Shown here: piece after piece, positions 22,695-34,086 of the stretch
Layout: every line of letters starts with the position of its first letter
How positions within the stretch are numbered: the first letter of the stretch is position 1
DNA from: Volutella citrinella
Taxonomy: Eukaryota; Ascomycota; Sordariomycetes; Hypocreales; Nectriaceae
Length of the DNA stretch: 64,000 nt
Assembly (NCBI GenBank): GCA_034401135.1
Contig: JAWZSP010000001.1
Span: 3,472,001-3,536,000, forward strand
Direction: 5' to 3'
The notes under the pieces: generated by a model
The model's database searches: none
What the model saw: the letters and a program-made list of their open reading frames with translations, nothing else
What the model was told of the DNA's origin: nothing
Position numbers and translations under genes: made by a program

Positions 22695-24766
22695 TCATTT
22701 GTCGCTAGCCTTGATTTCCGCAAGCCGTCTCTTCAGTGCTTCCACTTCCTCTCTCAAATCCGTGTTCTCCTTGGTCAAATGCTTCATATGAACAATGGCA
22801 TTCTCCACGACGCTGGCCTTGCTGTTTTGCACATTGGAAGGTTTTCCATCCTTTTTGTCACCGTCATCTCCCAGTTCTGCTTTGCTGTCGCCGCCAGGTA
22901 GTAGTCCGGCCATGATTTGCAGCGCCGAATTGATCCGATTTCGTCGGCCTTGTTCGGCAATCTTGTGCGATGTCCGTTTTGACGTCAAGTTGGTCGAGAG
23001 CTGCGGGGGGTATGAAACACCCGGAACTGTATTACCTTCGAGAATGTTCTGGTAATTTGACTTGGACATGAGGAGCCGGGAAGCTGCATCCTCAGCCGAC
23101 GTGGCACCTCCTGGGAGCAGGGGCTTGATGTTAGGAGAAATCCTTGGGAGAAGGGCGGGTGACACATGAACAGAGCCCGTCGACCGCTTCCGGCCATTTC
23201 GGGGTCCGAACTGTGGTGTCTTCCTTGCCGAGGGTCCGGTAGAGCCTGGGGCCAGCTGTGGGCTCGCGCTGGCAGACGCCGTCCCAGAAGGTTTCGGGAA
23301 CACAGGAGACAGCATAGGCTGAAAACCGGTGCCCTTTGGAGCGGTTAGCTCTACGACTGAGGACTGCAGGGGTCCCTGATTGACTGGGGCGAGAGGGCGG
23401 TTGGACACAGATTCGGGGAGCTCCAGCGATTCAATGTGGTCCGTCACCATGCTCTCCTGAGTTCCCTGGAGAGACTTGTTGCTCTTCGAGGCAGGCAACT
23501 TCATCAGGGACGCGGGAGTGGCAGGAGCGGGGCGCATGTCCTGAGGACCGCTGACGGGCGTCTGCATTCCTCCTTTCTGGGCCTGGATGTAGGGAGACTT
23601 GCTTGTTGACCTCCGCGCGGGAACAGGTGGAGGAGGCATCTCTGATAGTGCCTCGGGAGATACTGATGAGTTGTCGTCGGGCGAGTTATCTGCAGAAGCG
23701 GCGGGCATGGGGAGAAAGGCTCCATCCATGCCGTTGGCATGGTTTTCCTCAATCTCGTTGAGAACATGGGAGACGATGGCGGGGCTCGGACCCGTCTTTC
23801 GCCGCTGCTGCGGCTTCACAATAGGGGAGCTCTGAACTCGGGAAGACTTGGTACTCCTCGGCTTCGCCGTCGCCTTCTTCTTCTGCTTCTTCAAATCTAG
23901 TGACTGGCCTGGGGGTGTTGAAGTATCGGCAAGGTCCATGTCAACTGGTGAATTACTTGAGTGGGCCTGGTCGTAGAGAACAGTATCATTTTGGGCGTGT
24001 AGCGCAGGCGATGTGAGCGGGCTGAAGTAGGTGCTCTGTGTAACATATGTGCCGTTGAAGTGGGGATCCAGAGGTGTTACTGCTGGAGAGACGAGGGGCG
24101 TGAATGCCATCTACGAAAGGCGAGCGAGGTTAGCGTCTACATGACCTTGTGGCATTCTGATGACAACAAAATAATGCAGTGGCAACAGGTCCGGAGAAAG
24201 GGTGCAGGGGCTTAGAAACTCACATCTTGCTCCTTCACCCGCTGATGGTAGCCCGTATCGTAGACGCCCTGCTGTGAGTGTTGTTCGGGTTGGGAGTAAA
24301 ACTGGCCACTGTTCGGCATCTCCATAGACTGGGGGGTTGGAGGAACTGAGTGGTTATGGCTGCTATAGAATACGGCATGCTGTTCCTGCAGTTGTCGCTG
24401 TTGCTGCTGGTACTTCTGTTGCTGCAAATATTGAATCTGGGCGTCAATTGTGGAAATAGAGTCGCTAGGAGGGTTCATCATGTGTGCGGGGATCGAGGCC
24501 TGGGCGGCGGCCGATGTGACAGCAATGGCGTTGTTGCTGTGCATCATGTTTTGGTTATCCGAGTCGGTCATGATGGTGTCGGCGGCATCCCGTTGCTGAT
24601 GGCTCATCAGGCCCTGGGCGGCGCCATCTTGGAAATCTTGGAAGTTGAATTGCATGCCATCACCAAGATTGGCCATGCTATTCATGTCAAAAAGTTGGTC
24701 GAATTGATCGTCGCTGGTGGCAGTGGCCATGGCCTGTTCCTGGCCGTTCCACGCCGTGGAGCCCAT
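22695..24766 (-). CDS. nuc-1: NUC-1/Pho4-type bHLH transcription factor (phosphate regulator)
   Basis: Exons 24766-24224 and 24110-22695 total 1959 nt and 652 residues; the 113-nt intron is GT-AG and phase 0, with exon 2 opening MAFTPLVSPAVTPLD. The frame is open above 24766, but MGSTAWNGQEQ resembles the start of fungal NUC-1 proteins and the upstream part looks like leader. Residues from about 556 form the basic helix-loop-helix region: KRTSHKIAEQGRRNRIN, then a long acidic/Lys loop, then ASVVENAIVHMKHL and a short coiled coil to the C-terminus. The N-terminal part has a Gln-rich stretch (QYLQQQKYQQQQRQLQEQ) and a Pro/Ser-rich middle. Neurospora NUC-1 activates phosphatase and phosphate transporter genes under phosphate starvation and is restrained by PREG/PGOV; a similar role is inferred. 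Nuclear when active. Confidence 0.92.
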
Positions 24767-27700
24767 GGTGGTGGTTCGCCTGTGGCGGCGAGGCGAGGCA
24801 AGTCGAGCGGAGGCGGCTGTGGTGGTGTCTTTTTGGAGCGTCCTGGTAGCGCGAGCGAATAACCGAACCTGCACCTGCCAAATCGACAGTCGTCCTCAGA
24901 GGGCAGGCAGTTGCGTATCGCAAGACGTAAATGACGTGGAGCGCCTTGTTGAGAAAGGCAGATATGGTGACGTCGGGTGGGTAGAGAATTCAAGGCCAAG
25001 GCTGTGGGCGCATATAGGTTGCGACCCGGAGCGAGGGTTTGTGACAGAGAGCCGGTCGATCGGGGCTCGGGGTGAGATGCCGAATGCGGTAGGGCGGGCG
25101 TCGAGGGAGAGATGAGCGATAGCTGCGCTGGATTGCGACAAGGCGGCAGAGAGTAGGGGAGATGCGCTTGAGCTCGCCCAGAAGCAGACGGGGGAGATGG
25201 CGATTGATTAAAGTTGAAGAGTTTGGTGGAAGACGGGTGGTGGTTCGCGATGCGAGCGAGCGAGTGTCGAGGGCAGGGTGGTTGGTGGGCCGAGTTGAGA
25301 GAAAGAGCGTGAGGCAGGCCCAGATGGCCCTGGAGACCCAGAGGCAATAGGTAATGGAACCCACCCACCTCAGATGGACAGGGCTCCTTGCGATGGAGCC
25401 CCTCCAGCGACTTTCTCGGTACTTGCACGGACCGTCGCTGGGGGGTCCTGATGGAGGGTCACGGGCACAACCAGAGGGCGCGCGTCAGGCAAGGAAGCCC
25501 GCTGTACTGGCGGTCCAGGGCGCCCTTGTGCTCTGAGTCCTCGGTGTGGAGAGCACGACTCAGGTCTCGTGCAGGTACCTCGTAGCGTGGGAGGCATTGC
25601 CTGTAGGTGGGGGTCGTTTGCCGGGGCGGGCACGGCGGGCAAGGAAGAACATGCTACCACAAGTCGCACGCACAATGTCCGGCATTAGTATGGGGCAGCT
25701 AGGAGTCTCCGAACCCGCACTACGATGAGGTACCTCCGTCCGTTCCTTCCCGGCTCTTTGGCGCAGGTACCCTCAGGTGGAGAGCAGTGCGGAGCGACGG
25801 AGAAGAAGTTTTCGAGCAGACAGTGGGGAGTGGCCAGTCGTGAGAATACGTCGAGGTAAGGGAAGGGACTGAGAGCATGGACACCGATACCTACTACTAG
25901 TAACCTACATTGCAGGTGGGAATCGGTTGCTAGTAGGCGGACGGGCAGATTACCATAGTCCTGCAAAGCTTAGGTGGGAGGCAAGGCACCTTCGAGCTCT
26001 AGCACAGTACGTTAATTACCCACAAGTGCTCCAGGTATGGATGGCCAGAACAACGGACAGCATAGACGACTCAGTCGGCAACTTTTAGAGGGACTCGTGC
26101 GCACATTCGGGGTCGGCGGAAAGTGGACTTGTTGCGCTAAACCAGCAGACACTCGGTCTCGTGAGCTGCAGCGTGGTCACTCTGGTTCCATTCCAAGAAA
26201 TCAGCCAGATGGGGAAACGAGTGATGTGATGGATGCACACACTGAGGTCGGAAGGAATCGAAGAGGATCTGAAGGTGGGGGATGACTGCCATCGAGTCTC
26301 GGCGACGGACAGCTGATGCTACAGAAGCCGATGTGACGGGCAGGTCTTAGTGGTGGTGGATTTGCGCAAGTGTGCGAGTAAGAGGATGAGCTTAGTGCTG
26401 CTGAGCCCCGTCATGTCGGGGTTGAGTGGGCTGAAGGACACAGGCGTTGTGTGAAGATGGTGGGGGGATTTGGCCCAGAAGGCTAGAACCTCGCCAGGGT
26501 GCGTGCTGGGTCGGACTGGGAACCAGGTAATTGATGGAAGCTAAGGTAGGCCGCCCAAGCACCCAAACCTAGCGCTTTCGCCTAGTCTAGGTCCTCACCG
26601 ATACGTGTACGATGTGGCCAACAGGATGGATCTACCCGACCGCTTTGGTGAGTTTTGCGCTCTGCCGGTAATAACAATGCGCTGCTGCTGGTGCTGACAA
26701 GGAATTCAGGGCAGGATCGAGCCTGACAACCTGGAATGGACTCTAGCGGGCCGTCAAAGCCGCCATGTTTCGCCATCACCCCAGGTCGATTGGATTGGAG
26801 CGGCCGTGATCCTTCACGCATCAGACGAAGCGTCGGGACGGCGCGGTTAAGACACAGTGCCAACGGCATCGCCCGTCCATTCTTGAAAAGGCCACCCTGC
26901 GAGTAGTACATATTATTAATTGCTAGTGGCGCTTCTACTAATGTACATGGCAGAATCAAGAGCTCCTGGCATATTCCTACGCGCTGCAAGCTGCGTTTGA
27001 CGCAAGTAGAGAGGGAGAGAGAAGGCGGCTGAGAATCCTTCCGCAAGGCTGCTAGGCTCGACTAGCACCGTTGTTGCATCTTGGCAGGCCGCTGCGGGAA
27101 AGTGTTCAGGACCAGCTGCTGGTCCGAGCGCCGTTGTGGATTTTTTGCTGTCGGGCCCTTTGTCCGTGAGACCGCCGACTTCTTTCTTGCTAATAGTACC
27201 AAGCGAGCCGGCCGCCGCCTGCAGGTGTCGCCAAGGCAGGAAAAGTGCTGCTTTTTGGCGAAGAGGCACGCTTTCCATGCCCGTGGACTCCATCCCCATC
27301 CCCATCCCAATCATCTCACGGGTCCCACTCTCATCCGCGGCCCTGGGCTGCTGCATGGTGGAAGAATGAAAATAGCCACAAGTTAGTCTTGATCGTGCAT
27401 GCAGGTGTCCCATCCCGGTGAAATCCCACACCACATACGGAGCAATAATGTGCGCAAAATTGCTGAAGTTGGGTGCTTGAAACACCATCGCTTGTCTCGA
27501 CTCCTGCGGCGCGGCGGCATCGGGTGCCTTGGCAGGCTTGTACCCCGAGTGGCTCGGCAGATGTCACCGCCGACTTGCGCGACGCCAATAATAATCGCCA
27601 GAGAGTGGCTCACAGGGACTTGGACTAGCTAATTCCTTTGCGAGCCAAAGTCCCAACCGACCGACCCCCACAGATCCTGCCAAGCAGTCAACGCTGCGAA

Positions 27701-30700
27701 GCCGCAGAGGTCCGGAGGTTGTTGTAGGAGCCGCTCTGGGGAGCTGGCAGTGTGCTTTTCATGTTCCACAACTGGCCCCAGAAGGTAGGGAGCCGTGCTT
27801 GGCACATGTCCGTCGCATCGACATGTCCAGCATCATCAAGAGGGTGTCAAACCAGGGCGCAACTGATACACAGCCCAAGATCTCAATTCTGTGATCGCGG
27901 CTCTCCGTAGGCGGCTCAAGCGCTGTCAGCCTGCCACACCTTGGGCTTGGGCCTGCAGCGAACCACCTACTATGGTATGCCGAACCACCACCAGTTCTAG
28001 GCCACCACCCAATCCCAGCGAGCCTGTAGGCTGGGCTGCTCCTGCCCACTCAGCGGCGGCCAATTTCTTGATGACTACCACAACATTGTTTTTCTTATGT
28101 CACGCCCTATCGCTAAAAACAATTGGATGACGCCCGTTAACATCCATGGCTCTGGCGCAATTCTCCAGGACCCTGCAAATGCACCGACTCCCAGTGGAAC
28201 TGTGTCCAAGCTAGTCCGTAGCCCGTCGCTTCGACTGGGGGGGTACCCTCGCTCCTCGTGGCCGCATCTTGGTGAGCAGACATGGGGAGGTTAGCTTTTC
28301 CCCTCTGGCTGATTATTATTGACTCAGGTGTTTATTACACCCAAGGCAAGCGGTCCTAAATAGCCGTGGGAGCCAGTCTCCAGTCCTTGACCCATGTCGC
28401 ACCATGTCCAAACATGTGATGTTGACTGAGGTGGTGCCCGCACACACTAATAGTCTGTCTATTACTGCCCTGTATCCACAACAACCTGGCAACCTGGCAC
28501 TCGGGAACCAGTGAACTAGAGCTCCGAGGAGCTGAGAATCTTATCGTCGTCGGCCGGCCAGGGAGGAAGCCTGTGCAACACCAAACTGTCAGTTTGCCAG
28601 GCTATCTAGGCCGAAGATGGCGAACTACCTACCCAAACATGGATTGGCCAGGCGGAGACTCTCCGACAAGACACTGCACCTTGGCAGTGCCACATTACAA
28701 TACCCACCTATCTATCTACCAGTAGTTGTGCGGGACGTCGTGGTAGGGTGATGACCGGGCCATCGTTTAGAACCTCAACGTCTCACCGTCACCCCATCGT
28801 ATTCCACAGCAACCAACGGCACTGAAGGATAGCCCCGAGGAAAATTCACTCGCAACAACGCCGTCGCCAAAATTCCCGCCTTGGGCTTCTGGAGCACCCT
28901 GGCCAGCGGAGCCGCGCGCGCTAATCCGCCATGGTCGCGTCCTTTGCGAGCCTTCCCGAAGCCATACGCCACTTGGAAGCCATTTTGGCACCTCCTTTGA
29001 CCTAGGACCTTCTGGCGCTAGAGCCCTACGCGAGGAAGCCGTTTTTAGCAAGCCCGGTGTGTTCTTACTGCTCTGGTAGGTTGATGGGGAGCTTCCATTG
29101 CATGCACATCACCATGCACCAAGCCACCTCCCGCCAACGGAGCTGCTACCTGACTCCGTTGCCCTTTACGCCGAGACTTGAGATTCAGGCCTTGGACAAT
29201 CTGATTGGTCGTGCTAAAATTCTAGGTTGCCTTGCCCAAGCTCTTCATCGAGGGAAGCGGCTCGTCGATAGCGTCGTGCACTTGGACAACATGGGCAAAC
29301 TACTGTTCTTCCACTCGTCCCTCCTCTCCATCCATCCCGCTGTCAATCTGTTGACCATCTTTCTGCGAACAACTGCCATCCGCTCGTTGGGCCTTTCCTG
29401 GCAGACTCGGGAGCACCCGGAGCGGATGCATGGATGAGGGCGTTGGTTGAAGCCGGGCCATGTCGCCCAGTTCCCCAGCTCCTGTGAGCCTTGTAAACGA
29501 AGACAATCCCACACCTCAAACACTCAAACACTAACGATTACTCCGTTGCAAGATCCGCAAGCTATCCATGGCTCCATGGCGGTCGATCCTGGAGCAGACA
29601 CCAAACTGCTAGTTAGATTCCATGCTGACGCAGTCCATGCAAGCCGGGCGTGATGACTGCTTTTGCGATGCCGCCACTCCAGCTTCAACTTGCCTTGGGA
29701 GCTCGAAACGGTCACCGAACGCCACCACTCCAAGCGCTGGCTGCAGCCCTCATAGTGCCATGCGGTCGTCATGCATGCTCAGCAAGGAGCGAGCTTGGTG
29801 ATGCGCGCCGGCGGCTTTCTCTGTGTGGACAGACGGAGGGACCGAGTACTCTCCACGAAACACTCGCCCCCAAGGCTCGGTTAGCCCGGAGCGCATCCTG
29901 AGTGAGCAATGCTGCAGTCGTTGCCAAAGACGCTGCTGGGGAGACTGGCTAATAGGCAGGAATCCCAGGATCTGGCGGCCACGACCCATTTGTCGGCTGG
30001 GCCAAGCCCCGCGAAAAGAAGAACCCTTGCAAACCCCACGCCCACCGCATGCACGGCTTCGTGCCTGCTTGCCTTTGCGCCAGTGGCATGGCCTGACCCT
30101 TTGGCCCATCTTCAGATTTCCAGAAATATTCCCCCTGGGGGCTGGAGGCCAGTTGGGCCTTCTCCACCAGCTGCGCGCTTCTGTCGGCGAGCTGTCTGTA
30201 TGGACGCAGTCAAATCCACACCACCAGAAGAGAGGCCGTCATGACACCCAGTACTCCGTATTAGCGCCCAGTCCGGCCACGGCAGACCTGGCAGGACCCG
30301 TCGCCCGCCCGCGGACCGGCTGGTGGGCGGCTGAAGCAAAAAGGCTCGCTGTGCCGCACATGGGAGCCCCGGCTTGTGCTTCCCTGCGTCGAGTTGAGTC
30401 TGGGCGGCGGGCGAGTTTGTGAGGCCAAGGCCACCGGGACGCTCCACAGGAAGAGCCATAAGCCTCGGTCAGAGTGCCCAAACCGAGCGGCAGCATCCAG
30501 ACTCCGTCCCAATGGGCCGGGACGGCCCCAAAGGAAGCACACGACCTGGGCCGGCGGCTCCTGGAGCAAATCCCTCGTGCCATACATGTTGGAGAGGGCC
30601 TTGCACATCCCATCCCATCCCATCCATCCTGCATCCACCGTCCCCAGTCGACCAACTACGCTCCTTTTTCGGCCGAGATTTGGGCTTGGCCAACACAATC

Positions 30701-31830
30701 TCCACTCACCCAAATCATCCCACTACCCCCATCACACTTGCAATGACCATGGCTGCAATGCAAGATCGGTTTGCAGGGGTTGACGGGCCCTTTGTCACAG
30801 CAGATGCAGGCCAAGCCTTCGTCCAAGGGCAGCCAACGAGCATGAGACTCGAGGCTCCCCAATATACCGACGAGGCCAAAGGGATGGCCCGTGCACTTAG
30901 TCGTCCTTGTGAGAGCGAAAAACGAGAGTCCTTTCCCTTCACGTCACCGATCTCAGCATCGCCACAACCGCCACGGCAATCACTGACCGACCCGTGGGTT
31001 GTTTGCGTAGTCCCAGGTCGGGCCATCTTCATGCGCACCATCCATCCTGCCACACAGCGAGCTTATGTTTTATGATTTTATTGTCCGAGCTACGGCTTTG
31101 CAGCCCCAGCTACGGAGTGCCACGCGACTATGTTTGTCCCCTCAGAGGACTGCTAATACAGAAAACTTTGGCTGCCGCCGCTCAACCTCGGCCAGCAGCC
31201 CGCTCCCCCTTTGCGTCTCTCAACTCCTCTTCAACTACCTCGTCTCATCCAATTGCTTCCTCCCCTTAGCTTCTAGCCAATTACATGCAACTGGAGATGG
31301 TGGTATCATAACAACAATCGAGAACAGAACTGACCAGTCCCGGGTCCGGATCTAGAATGTACAATAAAACTTGGAAAAGTGCAAAGGAAATTGACGACAG
31401 GTTGGGTCGAGGCCTGGGACCATCAACGCAGGATCATGCCGTGAAATATTCGAAGGGTTTGTGATGACGGAACAGCGTGTGGGAAAGTGAAGCGGAGGAC
31501 ATGCTCCGACGTCAGCCCTCAGGCGACGAGGGTCAAGTAAGTGGCCGCTTCAGTGACAAATTGCTCAGCTCAGGGGGTGAGCGAGAGGGCACTGATGCGG
31601 CAAGGACATAAAGGAAATTGAACGATTGGTGGTTTTTGTTGGAACGTCCTCATCTTGCGCCAGACGATCCATGTAACAGATGCTTTTTTTGTCATACACG
31701 GCTCCAGAACCGTGGGTTGGTGGAGTCCAACCTCATCAAGGTAGAAATATTGATGATTTGTTCGTCATGAACAGTGCGCGCAGAAGGGACTTGACTTCAT
31801 AAACTCGTCGAGGCCGCCTTTGCTGCCCCC
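24767..31830. other. Seven-kilobase gene-poor region
   Basis: The right-hand 600 bases of the nuc-1 side (24767 to about 25370) look like leader and promoter: C/T-rich on the minus strand. Beyond that I find no supported gene up to 31830. Open frames of up to about 200 codons exist (for example at 26916-27488, minus, and 29823-30422, plus), but they overlap others on both strands, lack splice continuations and match no family. Short tandem runs are present: three CCATCC units at 27290-27307 and four CATCC units at 30606-30625. A perfect dyad is listed at 27109-27125. The region is not obviously AT-rich and shows no transposase or reverse transcriptase, so it does not look like a RIP-mutated repeat. 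Confidence 0.5.
27109..27125. repeat. Perfect 17-bp dyad (8-1-8)
   Basis: GGACCAGCTGCTGGTCC has two perfect 8-base arms around one central T. Such a dyad could bind a dimeric protein or form a small hairpin in RNA. It lies in a gene-poor region more than 2 kb from the nearest start codon. Chance occurrence is quite possible. Confidence 0.45.
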
Positions 31831-34086
31831 TCACACTCGCGATCGGTCGCCGAGATTCAGCCAGCTCATGTCTGACGAAGTTGACGCCATCGCCAGCTGG
31901 GGCTGCTTGCTGACGCCTGATGGCGGGTTTCGTGACTGCCCGCTTCCGCTCGGTGTCAGCGGTGTGCCGAAGTAGAAGCTTGGCTCGTAGGCGCTGCTGG
32001 GAGCCCGATCCGCGCCCCACGCCTTCGCGTTGTTCGACGGAGGCCAGGACTCGTTGATGCTCTCTGGGATGCCACTCGAGTAGCCAGAAGACGCCTTGGA
32101 CGATGGTCGCTCAATCTTGCCGGCGACCCCATCCCTGAATGGGATCTTGCTGTGCTCTGCCACGATGGGGCTTCCCGAGTTGACGCGGTTGACCTCGGGT
32201 CTGAAGTCGAAGCTGAGAGGCGGTACGGTTGCCGAGTCTTGCGTCACGCGCGGGTTACGGGGCTGGGTGGATTCCGAGTAATGCGAGCTGTCCGAGGCAA
32301 CAGTGGTTCGCTTGTTGCCGCCGAATCCGAGAATCTGAAGAGCGCTGCCTCCAGACCAGTATCGGTTCCAGCCAGAGCTTCTACGCAAACCATCCTGGGC
32401 CTCCATGGGGCCGGCGCGAGGACGAGGCTCGGCAACATTGGGCCCAAAGGCTACGGCTCTAGGCTCGCTCTGAAGAGCAGGATGTTGCATTTCCTGCAAA
32501 ACAGGCTTGCCGATCCGCGCCTTCAGGTTCCTGTGCACAGTGCTGTCGGAGCTACGGTCCGATGATGCACTGGGCTTTCGGGTAATGCTGGGCTTTTGCT
32601 GTTTGGGGCGTCCCATAAGAATAGCCATGGAGGAGTATGATTCCTGGGAGAACTGGGGGTTGTGTCCCCGGAAATGCTGAGGGGAAGACCCGCCGCGGGG
32701 ACCGTTGCCAAATAGTGCTGGATCTTTCTCGTCACCAGGGAACTCTCGATCATCCCGCTCTTCGTTGTCCAGGCGCTGACTGCCACCCTTGCTACGGCGT
32801 CGAAGAAACAGAAGCAAAAGGCCAAGTAGAGCGAGGAAGCCAACAATAGAACCTAGGGTGATGCCAAGGATAGCGTTGGAGCCCAGGACAGTACCGTCAC
32901 TCTTTCCACCAGCACCGACAGCTGCGGCATCCGAGGTGGCCGCTGCAGTCGTGCTAGACAGAGTGGAGGAAATGAAAGAGGCGGTAGTTGAGGCTTCAGT
33001 CGAGGTAGACGTGACGGTCGTCTCAAAGCTTGAGGTTGCCGTCGTTTCCGTGGTAAAGGTCGAAGTTTCGGTTGACTCAGAAGCAGTAGAAGTGAAAGAC
33101 TCTTCTGAGATGGCTAGCTGCTTCTTGGGTTCAGGGAACACATTTGCCATATTTGCCCAAGAGTTCTCATTGGTGTTGAACATGTCGATTGAGTCCTCGG
33201 CCGCACCTCCCGAAAAGACGACGTTGCCAGATGAGTCCTGCGCCATGGCAAATCCTTGGCGAACTTCCGTCGGTGCGCCCTGTGAATCGTAGGCGGGCCA
33301 GTTCTGGATCGTGAGGTCTCGCTTCGCCGACTTGGAGACTGGGGCCGAGTTCTTGATCACAACTGCAGCCGCATCCTTGAGGACATATCGCTTGACGTCG
33401 GTGGGAGACACGGATCGATCAAAGGTCACCATGTGCTTGGAGGTGTCAGAACCTTCAACAAGAACAGCCTGAATAGATGAGGAGTCTTTGCTGAGGCCGT
33501 TCACCAAGCTGGGCCCGTCGGATTGCCAGCCACCCTCGGTGTTGAATAGGAGGATATCTCGATTCTCGGCCCCGCTTCCAACGAGTGCAACCTTGCTGTC
33601 GTCCCAGCGGAGAAGAATTGGCTTGTAGTTGGCTCTCGAGGAGCTTGCGTAAGAACGGATGTTGGAGTACGCGCCGTCCATGGCGATAGTGTAGGTGTCG
33701 AACCCCGGAATGTTGTCGCCATTTTTGCTGCCACCATACACAAGCATCATGTTGGACGCCTTGATGTAGATGGCGGCATGTCCTCGGAGGTTCCTGGCGA
33801 TGGGCTGTTCCTGGTTGTAAGACTTCCACTTCCCATCCGCGTAGCTGTATTTCTGGAAACCATTATAGTCGTCGCTGCCTCCGGTGCCGCCAACAACAAA
33901 CATCCCATCGGGGCCAGCAACACACACTGCACCCGTCACCTTCTGGCCCATCTCCAACTCCTCCCATTTTCCTCCTTTCTTCAGAGAGAGGCGCTGAAAA
34001 GCCTCTGGCGTGTATGAGTAAAGCACATCATCGTGAATGACCGAGCAGGAATTCTGCAGCGAATTCTTCGGCTTGGGTTGGCCCAT
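31831..34086 (-). CDS. Kelch-like beta-propeller protein with one membrane segment
   Basis: A single frame of 751 residues from the ATG at 34086, whose GAAGCC-ATGG context is good. Residues 1 to about 330 contain repeated blades with GG pairs and W/Y positions typical of kelch/galactose-oxidase propellers (VCVAGPDGMFVVGGTGG, MMLVYGGSKNGD, VVFSGGAAEDSIDMFN). A Ser/Thr-rich stalk follows (about 338-395), likely O-glycosylated. One hydrophobic segment (ILGITLGSIVGFLALLGLLL) lies at about 406-428, with an RRR stop-transfer signal and a long disordered cytosolic tail rich in Ser, Pro and Arg. There is no N-terminal signal peptide, which is odd for an outside propeller; the membrane segment may act as the anchor, or an upstream exon may be missing. 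Conserved in Sordariomycetes, function unknown. Confidence 0.77.
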   Translation of the reverse strand: MGQPKPKNSLQNSCSVIHDDVLYSYTPEAFQRLSLKKGGKWEELEMGQKVTGAVCVAGPDGMFVVGGTGGSDDYNGFQKYSYADGKWKSYNQEQPIARNLRGHAAIYIKASNMMLVYGGSKNGDNIPGFDTYTIAMDGAYSNIRSYASSSRANYKPILLRWDDSKVALVGSGAENRDILLFNTEGGWQSDGPSLVNGLSKDSSSIQAVLVEGSDTSKHMVTFDRSVSPTDVKRYVLKDAAAVVIKNSAPVSKSAKRDLTIQNWPAYDSQGAPTEVRQGFAMAQDSSGNVVFSGGAAEDSIDMFNTNENSWANMANVFPEPKKQLAISEESFTSTASESTETSTFTTETTATSSFETTVTSTSTEASTTASFISSTLSSTTAAATSDAAAVGAGGKSDGTVLGSNAILGITLGSIVGFLALLGLLLLFLRRRSKGGSQRLDNEERDDREFPGDEKDPALFGNGPRGGSSPQHFRGHNPQFSQESYSSMAILMGRPKQQKPSITRKPSASSDRSSDSTVHRNLKARIGKPVLQEMQHPALQSEPRAVAFGPNVAEPRPRAGPMEAQDGLRRSSGWNRYWSGGSALQILGFGGNKRTTVASDSSHYSESTQPRNPRVTQDSATVPPLSFDFRPEVNRVNSGSPIVAEHSKIPFRDGVAGKIERPSSKASSGYSSGIPESINESWPPSNNAKAWGADRAPSSAYEPSFYFGTPLTPSGSGQSRNPPSGVSKQPQLAMASTSSDMSWLNLGDRSRV

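Noticed and set aside
26916..27488. A 190-codon open frame on the minus strand
   Set aside because: No family resemblance, low-complexity MGMGME stretches, overlapping frames on the other strand, and no splice signals that extend it.
29823..30422. A 199-codon open frame on the plus strand
   Set aside because: It overlaps several equally long frames on both strands, is rich in Arg, Trp and Cys as expected from GC-rich non-coding DNA, and matches nothing known.
30606..30625. Four CATCC units as a possible minisatellite
   Set aside because: Too short to be more than ordinary simple sequence; mentioned only within the gene-poor region.
30744..31075. A frame starting MTMAAMQDRFAGVDGP on the plus strand
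   Set aside because: Looked protein-like at the start, but there is no known domain and the sequence after it drifts into Arg/Pro-rich text typical of chance frames.
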